NCBI GenBank assembly: GCA_009599575.1
Contig: VWND01000008.1
Span: 744,001 to 808,000 of the forward strand
DNA length: 64,000 nucleotides
From: Blumeriella jaapii
Lineage: Eukaryota > Ascomycota > Leotiomycetes > Helotiales > Drepanopezizaceae
Reading direction: 5' to 3'
Shown here in pieces: positions 34,646 to 46,734 of this stretch. Within the stretch, counting starts at the first letter, position 1. Each line of letters starts with the position of its first letter. Both the position numbers and the translations under genes were made by a program. Under the pieces are notes generated by a model, which did no database searches, was not told where the DNA came from, and saw only the letters and a program-made list of their open reading frames with translations.

Positions 34646-35792
34646 GGCAGCAGAGGTTGGGAGACGCCAAAATCCATCCATTATTCACGGTGGGAAGACC
34701 AGGGAAATATATACCGATTAATTTTAATACCCGCGTAAGGTTCTTTACCCTGTTGGTTAGGTTTCCGAGCCAGCGGCGCCTGAGCACAGTGCAGCTTCAC
34801 GCTTGCGATCCTTCCAGGTTGTCTCTAGAAGGAAAACGATGCAGGTAGCTGCCCTCACAATCAGGCCATGGGAAACCAAGCCCAACACTTCGTCGTCAGA
34901 GCATAATCTATCTCGCTGAGAATAGATTGCTCTCATATACAGCATCGCCAGGTTTTCCTTCCTGCACTGCCCAAACCTTGCGTTAAACTTTTCCTCTTAA
35001 GGTCTTCAAATTTGTGGGATGTCGGCTCGACCGGCTCGACTACAGGGTCACATTGCAATGCCAGCGTCGCTATTGTACTGTAGTTGAAGACGCTGAATTG
35101 GCATGGAACGTTCTGCGAACAGAAGAGCCCGCGACGAAGAAACTGAGGATGAAAAGACGATTCATCCCTGACTGATAGCAAAGTAGCACTTGCTTGCTCA
35201 CACTCGTTGCCACACAACTGAAAACCAAATACTTGCTTAATCGGGCCAACCGACTTTCGAGACATACTCTTCACGACGAAGCCATGTCTTGTGTCGGTTG
35301 AATGCTCACTGCTTCTACATACAACAATTTGCAGCCTTCATGTGTCTCGTAATCCCGCCAAACCCCATCATTCCATTCCTTATGCTTCATCATCCGTGCG
35401 CAGTCCACCGAACGGAGAGATATCATAGTCTCTCGCAATGTGCGCAAGTATCGGCTCACGACATGGCCAAGAATCGAGTCTAGTAGGAAACACCACTTTT
35501 AAAAGATAAGACCCCCCCCTCCCCCCCCCCCGGATTCACACCCAACTCCGCATGAGCAACGCAGGCTCCGAGCATGGTCTAACCGGAGAAGAGTAAAACC
35601 GAAATTTTGGTAGGTATCCAGGAGCACGAAGCAGAGGGCGCACGCCTTGGAGGAAGCAGAGGCTCAGAGATCGTACATGTCCCAGCCGTCCGAATTGTGC
35701 TTGTATGGGCGATACTTGCATGTTCCAGTGGGTCTGGAGTTCTCGACTTCGGCCTCCCCCTGCGCATGATCTAGCCTCAGCTCTTCCTCAAG
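34646..35792. other. Intergenic, nothing recognised
   Basis: About 1.1 kb between the phytase-family gene start and the exportin stop. A C-rich block lies near 35511-35532. No gene or RNA seen. Confidence 0.55.
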
Positions 35793-38700
35793 TCACAATT
35801 CATCGTCATCCTCTGCAAGTTCAGCAGGCTTGAGCAAGCCGCCCACCTTCGACAAACGTTCTCGCTCAGCCGCCTTCGCATCTCTCTCTGACTGCTCCTT
35901 CTCCTCTGCGAAGAGTTCGGCATTGTCTCCAGCAAACTCCTTCAGTTGGATCAAGAAATCTCGCAGATTCAACTTGAATTTCTCGTTGGCGTTGTTTAAA
36001 GTGAACAGTCCCTCGACAAAAACCTTGATCTGGCCACTTCACAGTGTCAATAGACCTTCAAAAGATATGATGAACAAGAGGCTTACGTTTGCAAGTTGGG
36101 GAAAGCACCCTGTAATAGGTTCGCAACAAAGCCACCTAGAAATTCCTTGTTGGTAGTCCCAGCAGGTGCTTGATCTGGCTGGTAGATTGGACCCTGAATC
36201 TTGGGTGCAGTGCCATCAGCTGGATGTACGAAGTAGAACATACGTGATAGCAACAGCGATTGTGACTTGAAACCAGCCTTGTGATCCGTGTCTGTAAGAA
36301 CAAAGAAGACATCTTGAAGGACTGGAACGAAAAATTGCTGGAAGAATGCGTTTGAGGTTCCAGGGTCAGTCTCGGCAATGTTGGTGATCAACTCAAGGCA
36401 CATGTTAAGACCGGCATATTCGACCTCGCGATTATCATGCTTGCTAGCCCACATGCAAGAGTCGATTACAAACTTGAATTGTCGGTTGTCCAGCTTAAGG
36501 AGGGCTATAAAAATATCAGCATGAAGAGTTAGGGCAACGGGTGACAGGGCATACCTGGGAAGCATTGTAGATTGATAGCACGAAGAAGTGTGAAAAATTC
36601 GACTCGATGCTCCGGGAACTCAGAGAAGTCCTTGTTAATCATCTCCAGCGTACACTCAAAGACATTCTCCATGATGTTTGGTACTTGATCCTCCATGAGA
36701 GCCTGCGAAAAAAAATCAGTAACCTTGAACCATCTATAGGGTGAGGACAATAATGAAATGCTGCAAGAGAAAGTAGGAAGGGGTTGCACTACGGAGAATC
36801 TTGAGCGGTGGGGGGTCCAACGTACTGAAAGCTTAGTGATGATGGCCGACATGACCTTCAAAACTTCAGCGTCTCGAGCGTTAGGCACATTACGATTGTA
36901 GTCAACTAAGACAGCATCAAGGAGAGCTGGCACGATGTTTGTTCGAACCATCTCAAGATCATCAGCCTTCTCGACATATGTCTCGATCAGCTTCAAGATC
37001 TCCTTCTTGATCGTTCTCAAGCCCCGAACTCTCGGCATCTTTGTTGCAATTTCACCTGATGTCGTTAGCTGTTTTCGAGCGAGAAAGATCAGCAAGCAGG
37101 TAGCTTACCGTCACGGGCAACCGCGTCAGAAATCATGCCGCTAGTAGCTCGGTACATGGACAACATGTCGAGGTAGATTCTGCCGATCTGGGGATAAAAA
37201 TAGCTTCCAATCGAAATGCAGGCAGATACGTTGGTCTTCATGACATTTCCTATGACCTTGATTGTATCCGGATCCTGCAGAATCTGAGGGTTCGCGGTGG
37301 CTTGCGAGATGATAGCATCCCAAGCAGCATTAGGATATGACATCAACTCTTGAATGAGTCTCTCCTGAGCATTCTTCTGGGGTTGTGCGGCAATCATATA
37401 TCCACAAGCCTCGTAGAACGTATGAACTTGCTGCGGAGAGAGATCACAGGTGATTTTGCGCATGGTTCGGACGATCTCTTCGATGAAAGGCTCGTTCTCT
37501 CCTGGCTGCAGGGCAACGAAGTGACGCTTGCACTGCCTCGCAATCTTGATGAATGTATCGCAGGCCATGTCTTGAACACCTTCGTGCGATTCGTGCATGA
37601 ACTCGAACAACTTATTAACGACGGTCTTGAGGAACTTCCAATGGGCCTTCAAAAATCGAGGATATTGGCCGACGATGTACATGATGTTACTGGCTACCAC
37701 GGCCTTGTTGTCCTTACCTCGCTTCATCTCGGTCAAACCAAGAAGATCCTTGATGACGGTTACCAGGAATCGCTTCTCGGTCTCCTCGTTCATGGCCAAG
37801 GAAATAGAACCGATGGCCCAGCACAAAGTGTTGCAGTTGGACCACGACCATTCCGTACCATCAACTTGTCGGGCGAGTTTGTCGGTCATGATAGTCTCCG
37901 TATCGACAACGTCCAGATGGGTCAGGTATACGAGGCATTCTCTGGTGGTCTTGTACAACTGGATGGTATCACTCTCTTTGACAAATTCTCTCACAATCTC
38001 CCCCTCATCATTCTCCACGATTAAGACTTCTTCCGGTCTGACCATCTTCTCGATCATGACTACTCGGAGATTTGAGAGCACTTCATTGTATTTGTGTTTC
38101 CGAAGTGGGTAATTTGCCAACAAGCTTGGATTTGGTGCGCCTTGATTCGGGAGCCCACCAACGCCCATGTTGATGAGAGGGTTGACATCGGTAATGGGAA
38201 GGGACAGCATCTCATCGTACAACTCTTGAACGAGCTTGGTCCAGTATTCCAGGCAAATTTTGAAAATCTCACGGTCTTCGATTTGCGAGATGCGGATGAG
38301 GTAGAAGTGAGCATGTGTAAGGAAGTCTCGGTTTGGAAGGTTTTCAATGAGCTAAAAGCGCGGTTAGCATATGACACGGCCCGGTCAATGTATAGCTTAC
38401 ATTGAGATGGACACCGAAGAAGTTGGTGAGGAAGAGAGCCAGGTTTTGAATGAACTCTTGATCCTTGGAGTTGCTGGAGCTATAGGTTTGCTTCAGATCC
38501 AAGCTGAGCGGAATGATCTTTGAGATTGTTGTCAAGACTTCAGTGAACATTTGGACCAACTTCTCATCGTAGGCATTGTTCTGACCAGTTTGCAGACCTC
38601 CAATTTCCGTCAGGCACTTCAAAGTGATGTTTCGGAACTCGGGCATCTCGAGGAATCTTGTCCGTAGGGTATCAATGATAGGGGTCTCGAAGATATAGCC

Positions 38701-39606
38701 AAGAGGGATCCAGTTGAAGAATCGAAGAAGGGTCTCCAAGGTAGCCTTGATCAAACTCGGTTGAGTGGCACTGTTCAGAACCTCGTTGCAGAGCTGGAAG
38801 ATGGCGGAGAACTCTGTACACATGGTAGTCTTGAGACTCTTGGTCTTGGACGAAGTCATTTGATCTGCGGAGAAGTCAAAGACCTCCTCCGATAACAGAC
38901 GTAAGATAGCCATATTGTTCTCGCATATCGACAGACTGTTATGGCAGGCAGAAATTATTTCGTTTATGAAGGTAGGCCAGTTGTGAGGCCACTCTTGCTT
39001 AAGGACCGAGACAAGGACGAGGTTGAGCTTGTTCAGGAGGGTTCGTTGTGTCTTGAGGGATTCTTCGGAACTAGAGCACTGGATGATGAAGTTGACCACA
39101 AAGTTACGGATTCCTGATGGATGCCGGTCAGCATGATGTCTTCAAGGTAATGTTCAACACTTGCCTTGGCATTGCTCCTTTGGCAGAACCTTCCATCTCG
39201 TCATTATCACATTATCGAGAACTTGCAAGCCCAGGTCTGTTCAGGTCATTTGTCAGCTGTGTCCACCGCGGCTGCAACCAAGGATCTGAGAGGCATAATA
39301 CATTTGGTCTGAGGGTATGTAGCATCTTGCAGAATCTTGCCAACCAGTAGCCACGCATCCGGATCCTCCTTGAACTGTAGCAGCCTGTCAGCAGCCGCGG
39401 GGATATGAGGGTGCCGCCAACACAAAGGAGGGGCATACCTGGTTGAGAGCAGCTTGCGCCGCCTTTTGCTACCATTCCAACGCGTCAGTAAATATTGCCT
39501 GGCAAGTTCCTCGTGAGCTTGGAACCCATCATGTACTGACCGAATCTCCTCTGCCCTCATAGAAGGCTCGGACCGTCGCGTCAAGCTCTTCGATAGAGGG
39601 AGCCAT
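35793..39606 (-). CDS. CRM1: Exportin-1 / CRM1 nuclear export receptor
   Basis: Essential karyopherin exporting leucine-rich-NES cargo with RanGTP through the nuclear pore. Ten exons: 39541..39606, 39439..39468, 39302..39374, 39165..39236, 38401..39113, 37109..38351, 36826..37055, 36555..36702, 36087..36504, 35793..36036. They sum to 3237 bases, i.e. 1078 residues with no phase error, the usual CRM1 size. Blocks seen: [57 protein letters not shown] (NES-groove helix), [20 protein letters not shown], and an acidic C-terminus LAEDDDEL. The groove residue that is Cys528 in human (leptomycin target) is Thr here ([11 protein letters not shown]; codon 37731-37733). One intron (39114-39164) uses a GC donor (AG|GCAAGT). 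Exon 2 is only 30 bp. Confidence 0.97.
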
Positions 39607-40602
39607 CGTCACGGCTTGAGCTCGAGATATGTGCCCTTTTTCCTGCGGCAATATCTTTGGGGCGACCAGTGTTGCGCGTTCCTGCAGCTCGCGCTGGTCC
39701 GGGTGTATGCTCGAGGATGCTCGAGGAACTCTCTGTGTGGGAAAAGCACTACTGTGGTGTTGATGGCGAAGATGTTCTCAACCAGCCTCGTCTTTTAATG
39801 CGGACCACCAACCCCACCAAAACCCGATCACGTGAAACCAAACACGCCGAGGAACCTCCAGGAAGCAGCGCGTAAAGTACCGATAAAGCTCGAACGTCTT
39901 TTTTTCCATGCTTACCAACCTGCTGTAGGATTATGCAGATTGTCATGTAGTCAAAAGCTCGATATCTAACGCTTCTTGTTCTCCAGAAACTACACAATCC
40001 CAGCCAAAAAAAAATCCTCAGAATACTAGAAAGACGAGGCTGGAGCCTGGCTTTGCGTTCTTCGTGGAGAGCTGCTTTCCAACAGACATGTCTCATGCCT
40101 AATTCTGGTAGCACGCACATCCATTGATTTCCCGAGCTAACTCCCAAAGCACAATCAATGCAGATTGCTTATATATGGCCCATGTTTACTATTCATCTCT
40201 CCGGTCTCGCGTTGATGATTGGCGCTTTTTACATCCGCAATAGTGTTATGCCAAGTATTGTGAGGTATAATGATCAGTCCTGCATTTGCTCAGTAATGTA
40301 GAAAACTTTCAGAGAATAGAGTTATTCGCTATAACCAGTTTCTTTATTGGAAGCAGATATGAAACCCGTAGAGAACATCAAAGCTACTGCAGAATGCGTG
40401 GGGCTTTGTAGAGTCTTCCATCGACCCTGCAGGACCACAGCTGATTTGGGACTTTCTTGGAAATTGTCTCGAGCTACGGATAGTCGTACACAGAGGAGCG
40501 TTACTCGTCCCACTATATACAACAACAACGGTTAAGATAAGCTATAAATTGGATAGCTTGAATTGCTTCCTCTCCTTGTTAAACGTTCGAAAGTCCTGTT
40601 GT
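39607..40602. other. Intergenic, nothing recognised
   Basis: About 1 kb between the exportin start and the aminotransferase stop, with both genes on the minus strand. Holds the CRM1 promoter and the aminotransferase 3' UTR. No gene seen. Confidence 0.55.
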
Positions 40603-41940
40603 TTATGCCTTTTGATATCCAACTTCAGATAGTCCAGTACCGAGAGCGGCAATGGCACGATCGACATCATCGCGCTTGGGATCAGTCTGTCCAGACGTTA
40701 TTAAACATCAACAGAAGGGAGAGTTGACCGGATACGTACGACGCTAACACCCATGTGACCAACACGAATGTACTTGGCAGCAATCTCCTTGTGGAGGCCA
40801 CCAGCAAAAATGACACCCTTCTTCAACAGGTTAGGCAACAGCTCTGGGGCCTTGACCTTTTCGGGGAGGTAAATGGCCGTCATGCCGTTAGCTTGATCCG
40901 CGGGATTGGATGCGAGTTGCTTCAAGCCAAGGTCCGTAACAGCCTTCTTGACTTTCTGCGATGCGGCCCGGTGCGCGGCAAACCTTTCAGAAAGTGGCTT
41001 CGAAAGAATTTGGGTTAACGAGGTGTGTAGTGCGTGGATCAGCTGGGGAGAAGGAGTGGCGAAATATGAAGGTTTCCTGGCTTCGTAGTTCTGCATGACT
41101 TTTGCCCATGGTTAGCTTTAAGCATTTCGACCCAGTATCTGCGTGACATACTCGGCAACCAGTTTTTGAAGGAGGCGAAGTACGATCCTGGCGGGGTCTT
41201 TCTGGCTTGAAATGACTTGATGGCACGGCCACTGTACATCGAAATCGACAATCCTGCAGGGCAGCCGATTGCTTTTTGGGAAGCGGTGATGACAGCATCC
41301 AGTCCCCATTTGTCAAACTCAATCTCTTCACTGCCAACACTGCAGACGCCATCCACGATGATCAAAGTTTCTGGCGAGACCTTGTGCACCAACTCGGACA
41401 GTGCTTTCAGCTCGCTCAGAACGCCGGTGGAGGTATCCACGTGCGTAACGGTCAACAGCTTGTACTTCTTTTCCTTCAACGCCTGCTCGATCTCTGGGAG
41501 CTGCGGTCTCTCGCCGATAGGCGCCTTTAGTTGCGTGGCCTTGGCCCCGTAGGTCTCGAAGCAGTCCGCAAAGCTGTCTGCAAAGTATCCAGTGTGTAGA
41601 AGCAGGACATCGTCGCCTGGCTCTGCCAGATTTGCCGCTACGAGATCCCATCCCAGTGTACCGGAGCCAGAGATGACGAGCGGCTGGGACGAGGGGTCGG
41701 TGGTTTGGAACAGCTTTCTAAGCATCGCAAGAGTCTCCCCAAAAGTGGCAACGAACGGAGCGCCCACATGGCTCTCGCTACGGAGATCACAGTCATTCTC
41801 GATTCTGCTCCACATGTAGGCCGTGGCTAGCACGCAGAAGGACGCTCATACCTGTAGTGGCTCATGGATTGCAGGACGGCATCATCGAATTCGATAGGGC
41901 CAGGGATGAGCAAGGCGGGGTGATTGGACTGGGAAGACAT
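40603..41940 (-). CDS. Alanine/serine-glyoxylate aminotransferase (class V, PLP)
   Basis: Transfers the amino group of alanine (or serine) to glyoxylate, making glycine; yeast AGX1-type. Four exons: 41852..41940, 41152..41777, 40740..41098 and 40603..40686, summing to 386 codons including stop (385 residues), the family norm. Blocks in order: PALLIPGPIEFDDAVLQSMS at the N-terminus, SESHVGAPFVATFGETLAML, SGSGTLGWDLVAANL, IIVDGVCSVGSEEIEFD, and TASQKAIGCPAG, in which the Lys is the PLP Schiff-base residue. The tail is SEVGYQKA. I see no classical SKL-type peroxisomal signal at the C-terminus, so cytosolic or mitochondrial location is likelier. Introns have GTATGA, GTATGT and GTACGT donors; the second has a GCTAAC branch site. 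Confidence 0.95.
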
Positions 41941-42194
41941 CTTTTCTTGGTCTGCAGTTTGCGTGGTTGCGCCCAATTGTCTTGTTTGTCGGGGAGAGTT
42001 GAGGCTGGCACGTAAGGAAGACTGGCTGTTGCGTAAGGATCCAGTCGGCCGAGGATCTAAATGGCGGGCGATGGCACTCAGCCTTTGGGGAGCTTGCATC
42101 GCGGGGTAACGAATGCACCTGACGAGCATGTGGGAAGCCAGTCGCACGCAGCCTCCGGTTTTGCCCGAATGGGGTAAGTAAGTCGTCGGGAGAT

Positions 42195-42264
42195 GTCGAG
42201 TAGAGTAGGGTAGAGTAGAGTAGAGTAGAGCAGAGTAAAGTAGAGTAGAGTAGAGTGTAGTAGA
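42195..42264. repeat. (GTAGA)n pentamer tract
   Basis: About twelve imperfect GTAGA units (some GTAAA, GCAGA, GTAGG), followed directly by a GTACCGTACTGTACTGTAC cluster at 42267-42287. Another pentamer array sharing the GTA core. Confidence 0.9.
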
Positions 42265-42689
42265 GCACCGTACCGTACTGTACTGTACCTAGGGAGGTGA
42301 GAGATGTTGACCGGAGACGCCTTCAATTGGAGAAGAATGCACTAACGCCACTTCTCTTGATGGCTAGAAATTGGGTAGAGGAAGCATCACGACGGCGCCA
42401 CTTCCTTGCCTGCGTGCGGTACCGGTCAAGTACTGTGCAGTACTGTTTGTACTGTATGTTACAGTCGGTGGCAGGTAGGTGATACAGTGGGTGCTTGGGC
42501 AGCGAGCCACACGTATGTGCTGTACGGAGCAAAGATGTACACAATACAGTCGGTACCTTGATTCGGAAGAATGTATCTCCGAGATATCCATCTTGGGTGA
42601 CTAAGCTTGGATGACTAAGCTCCATTCTAAGCAACAATGCTCCACTGCTCGGTAAACATGTACAGTACAGTACTGTACTGTACCGAGTT

Positions 42690-42912
42690 ACTTACAGACA
42701 GCACTTACATACAGCACTTATATACAGCACTTACTTACAGCACTTACTTACAGCACTTACTTACAGCACTTACTTACAGCACTTACTTACAGCACTTACT
42801 TACAGCACTTACATACAGCACTTACTACAGCACTTACATACAGCACTTACATACAGCACTTACATACAGCACTTACTTACAGCACTTACTTACAGCACTT
42901 ACTTACAGTACA
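42690..42912. repeat. 13-bp tandem array (ACAGCACTTACTT)n
   Basis: About sixteen tandem copies of a 13-bp unit, with variants in which TACTT becomes TACAT or TATAT and one 11-bp copy, bounded on both sides by TACAGTACAGTAC-type clusters (42659-42682 and 42904-42926). It produces spurious frames of Leu-Thr-Tyr-Ser-like repeats. Confidence 0.95.
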
Positions 42913-43215
42913 GTACACTACTGTACGTACCCCCCCTCTCTTACCGGCGTCAATGTCAACATCCAAAACCTGCCTCCCTGCTTCCTTGGGGATTCTCGAC
43001 ACAGCTTTGCAGCTTCGCAGCTGCTGTCCTCAATCATAAACAAGAGCATTGCTCCGGCAAGACTGTGCCTTCCTTCTCACTGAGTGCTGTCGAGCAGACT
43101 GACGGTTCGACTCTCAAGTGCCCCCAAACCTCCGCATCTCCTGCTGATCCTCTCGGGCTCTGGTGATCTCACCCTCGTTTCGTCGTGCTCCCTTCTTGTA
43201 CCCTGCTCTCAACTC

Positions 43216-44517
43216 ATGCTCACCGAACACATCTTACGTATGCCTATCTCGCCCGCTTCTCATGCTCCACGTCGGCTCAGCGAGGTCTTTCTCGACGACG
43301 TGGGACTCTCCTACTTACGTATCGTGTGGCTCGACTATGTGTCCATCGCCGCAGTTGCCGCATCGGCTCTCTGGGTCTATTCCCTGCCCATGTACTATCT
43401 GGAACATCGGCTCATCCCCGTACACCACGCTGCCCCCAGCAACGCCTCGGCAAACTCGGCGCCGGTCTTCTACGGTCCAATGGAGCTCAGCTATCCATGG
43501 CTGAAAGAGCCGTTGCCAACATGGGCATGTGGTGTCGTCGTGGTCTTGGTTCCGTTGCTGATTATAACCATGTTCCAACTCAAGTTGCGAAGCCCTTGGG
43601 ATTTCCATGCTGGGTTCACGGGGACTTTGAGAACCGCGGCTGTATCGTAAGTCCCGTACTCGTCAGTCAGCTACGTGTTGTGGCATGCTGACGGGTGTGC
43701 CTGAAAGTACACTGATCGCTACGATCCTCAAGCACTTTATCGGCGGCTTCCGACCTCACTTCCTAGACGTATGCAAACCTGATTTCAGTGCGATCATCGG
43801 TCAACCTTTCTTCAATCCCTCAGCGTGTACTGCCAGTTCGCACGCCGTCAATAGAGCGTCAGTACACTGTGCAACGGATGTTGATTCTGCTGACACAGGG
43901 CGCAGGGTCCAAGGGTTCCCAAGTGGTCACACAACCAGTGCTTTTGCCTCCTCGATGTTCCTCGCCCTCTACATTAACGCGAAGTTGAAGGCCTTTGGAG
44001 ATCATGCGTCGGATCTCTGGGCCCCCGTTGCGGCTGTAACACCGTTGCTCTTAGCGACATTGATTGCAGGGTCGATGTACATATCTTACGTTAGCTTACC
44101 TTCCTCTGCATAGGCCTACATGCTGATATCTTTGTTCGATAGCAACACCACGCATACGAGATTGTGATTGGTATGCTCCTCGGCCTCCTCTTCGGCGTTG
44201 TTGGGTACCGCTCTGCCTACGCAGCAGTGTTTGATTGCCGCTACAATCATGTACCACTTGCACCTTTCGGCGCTCGCACCCGATTCACCTATCCCACCTA
44301 CGCCCAGGCAACTGTGTTTCCAAAACCTGCCACAGAGGCACAGCATCCCATCATGTGGGATTGGTGGACCAAATCAGAGGTGAAAGCCCAAGATCAACAG
44401 AGGGCACTGTCGTGGCTGAGAAACATGGGGTGCTTAACCGAGGCCGGCGAAGAGACTAGTATGCTTGTTAAATTGCAAATTAAAAAAGCATGGAAGCTTG
44501 ATAGATGGAAACAGTGA
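43216..44517 (+). CDS. PAP2-family lipid phosphatase (diacylglycerol-pyrophosphate phosphatase-like)
   Basis: Membrane phosphatase of the PAP2/LPP family, expected to remove phosphate from phosphatidate or related lipids. Proposed exons: 43216..43646, 43708..43857, 43906..44089 and 44143..44517; sum 380 codons including stop (379 residues). The intron at 43858-43905 is 48 bp and stop-free, so it could instead be coding, but removing it brings the motifs into family spacing (VNRA then VQGFPSGH). Membrane spans are evident (YVSIAAVAASALWVYSLPMY and CGVVVVLVPLLIITMF). Motif 1 is KHFIGGFRP, motif 2 is FPSGHTTSAF. Motif 3 is atypical: GSMYISYQHHAYEIVIGML has the His but lacks the usual Ser-Arg before it. 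ATG 43216 chosen; 43240 is an alternative. Confidence 0.88.
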
Positions 44518-45324
44518 GTTGGGTTTGTATACATTCGATTGTAACATCAACGCTGGTAGGACTAGATAGAATTCTTGGGCGTTGGATCAATTCTAGTCTC
44601 ACGGACCTTCACGCTTTCGTCGTGGCCAAGCTACTTCCGTGGTGCACCTACATTACAATATTGATCAGAGCTTCATCTTCTCCTCGTCTAAATCTACCAT
44701 CAACGGATGCTGACTTGCTACGTTCTGCCTTGATGTCGAATGATAAAAGAAACAACGACTTCAACACACAGACCTCGGCTAAAAGTGAAGATGTCGACAA
44801 CAAAAAACGTGACCAAAAACAAAAGGCCAAAATTGTGCAAGCCTGCTAGAGATAACGATTACCGTGCCACACTTCTCGTAGATCACCGATTAAAGTGGAC
44901 TACTACCTCTTGCGATTTCACCATCTAGCAATCGGCTTGAAGCTTAGCGCGGAAGCTCATCAGTCGATACCTACTACCGTTACGTTGGAGGAAGCCTGTA
45001 CACAACAGCGGATAGATAAGCCAGCTAGAAATAAGGTAAATATTCGACGTGCAAGAGCTGCTTGGACGCAATTGCTCGGCATAATTCAGGTAAGTATGCT
45101 CAGATAGTACCAAACTGGGAGACTATCTCTCTGGTCAGTGGCGCTTTCTGTTCGGGGATTGACTTCTTCGAATTGGTGACTTAAACACTATGTAGTAGAG
45201 AAACACATCGGGCTCAGTCTACTACATGCTTTGAATGGCTGAGGTTTCCCTTGATCGAATGCTGCCCAAAGAAAAGAACGTCAGAGATAGGCGTTTCAAG
45301 AATCCTTTCCCCGCCACCACCGAG
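44518..45324. other. Intergenic, tail-to-tail
   Basis: About 0.8 kb between two convergent stops. A 114-codon plus-strand frame immediately downstream of PAP2 ends in a Lys-rich tail and has no recognisable family; I do not call it a gene. Confidence 0.5.
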
Positions 45325-46734
45325 TCAGTCAATCTTCTGATTCTCAACACCCTGCTCTATCACCCCCTCTCCAGCCATTGCAAACTCATAATCCAAATCT
45401 GGCTGCGCCTCAGCATACAGCACGTTCTTCTCACTCGCCATCTTGAAGTTGTACGCTGCTTCCTCGTCGCTCACAACGTGTTTCTTCAAGGTAGGATTGC
45501 CGGCTAAAGCGGCTTCGACTTGGAGTTGGACTGGACCGAGTTTTGTTAGGGGAAAGGTGAGAAAACCGGTGAAGGGAATCGAACTCACTGGCACAGCCGC
45601 GATCGAGGAGGCCGAAGAGGAAGCCGGCTTCGTCAACGGTGGAGCCGGTGCTGAGCAGACCGTGGTTCATCAGGATTGCGACCTGCGCTGATCAGCTTCC
45701 GTTGCTCGGCTCTCAGAACGCATTCCCTATCATCCCGCAAAGGGTCCTCGTACCTTGTTCTTCGTTCCCAGCGCCGTAGCGATGTTCTTTCCCTCCTCCT
45801 CCGCAAATACAATTCCGCCGTACTCGTTGTACACCGCAACAGAGTCGTACAGAATGCAAACATCTTGATTCAGCATGTCGATACCTTTGGCGAAAGCGGA
45901 CCAGGCACGGCCAGCGTTGGTGTGGGCGTGGCACACGGCGTGGACATCGGGGCGGGCTTTATGGATCTCGGAATGGATGAGGAAGCCAGCTGCATTGCCG
46001 GGTCTGCTCTGTTGGCTCCATATCAACACACGCTCTCCGCCTTATGTAGCAGCCCACCAGATCTCGATCTTCCCAGCCAGGGAGGTGGGAGACGATGATG
46101 AAAGAAAGCAAGAAAGGTACCCTGTTCCCGCCCACTTGCTTTCCGGTCTTGATGTCCAGACAGACGAGATCACCCGCGGTCATGAGGCCAAAGTGCTTTC
46201 CGAGTGGGTTCATCCAGATGTAGGACTCATGCTCCGGGTCCCGGACGGAGATGTGTCCGCTCATCCCCTCCGTGAAGCCCTTGCGAGAGAAATCTCGGAA
46301 CACGGCTGCCGTATGGATGAGGATGTGTCTGCGCTCATCCGCGTAAGACGAGAATCTTGGGATGCCTATCTTTCGTGAGCAGGGATCCGAGCTATGAAAG
46401 ATCACCATCACATCTTCCCATCTCCCACCAGGCATCATCGCTATCCAGTCCCGGCTTTCCCTTGAGGTGGTTTGGAGCCAAGTCGAGCTCACTGGGTTCA
46501 AGTGCCACGTGGGAGCGTCACAAAAGCCTCGACGAAAGGCGGACTCTCATTCTACTTTCCTCGGGGAAAAAAAGACCGTCACCTACCAGCAGCAACCAGG
46601 TCCCCATGGCTGATAGCCTCTAAAGGCGTCTTGTCCTCAGCGCCATGCACGGCAACATGTCCTGACTTCTGTTCCACAGACCCCACTTTCGTCGTGGGCA
46701 CCAGAAGGTCTGATGTTGTGGCTGAAGGGGCCAT
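45325..46734 (-). CDS. Class II aldolase/adducin-domain protein
   Basis: Zn-dependent class II aldolase/adducin head domain. Five exons: 46587..46734, 46121..46365, 45754..46008, 45589..45682 and 45325..45530, summing to 316 codons including stop (315 residues). Start MAPSATTSDLLVP at 46734. Blocks: FRDFSRKGFTEGMSGHISVR, WMNPLGKHFGLMTAGDLV, NRSRPGNAAGFLIHSEIHKA, AVCHAHTNAGRAWSAF (HxH zinc ligands), LYDSVAVYNEYGGIVF, and ILMNHGLLSTGSTVDEAGFL, where the His in NHG is a further ligand. Architecture is that of fungal homologues whose substrate is unknown; fuculose-phosphate-aldolase-like chemistry or a non-catalytic adducin-like role are both possible. All introns have canonical ends. Confidence 0.93.

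Larger units (their letters stand above)
41941..43215. other. Repeat-rich intergenic region
   Basis: About 1.3 kb between divergent AGXT (-) and PAP2 (+) genes. Holds a GTAGA pentamer tract, GTAC clusters and a 13-bp tandem array (listed separately). No gene seen. Both promoters lie here. Confidence 0.65.

Noticed and set aside
35793..39606. Possibility that CRM1 also carries frame breaks
   Set aside because: With ten exons, including the GC-AG intron, spliced length is 1079 codons exactly and all blocks are in order.
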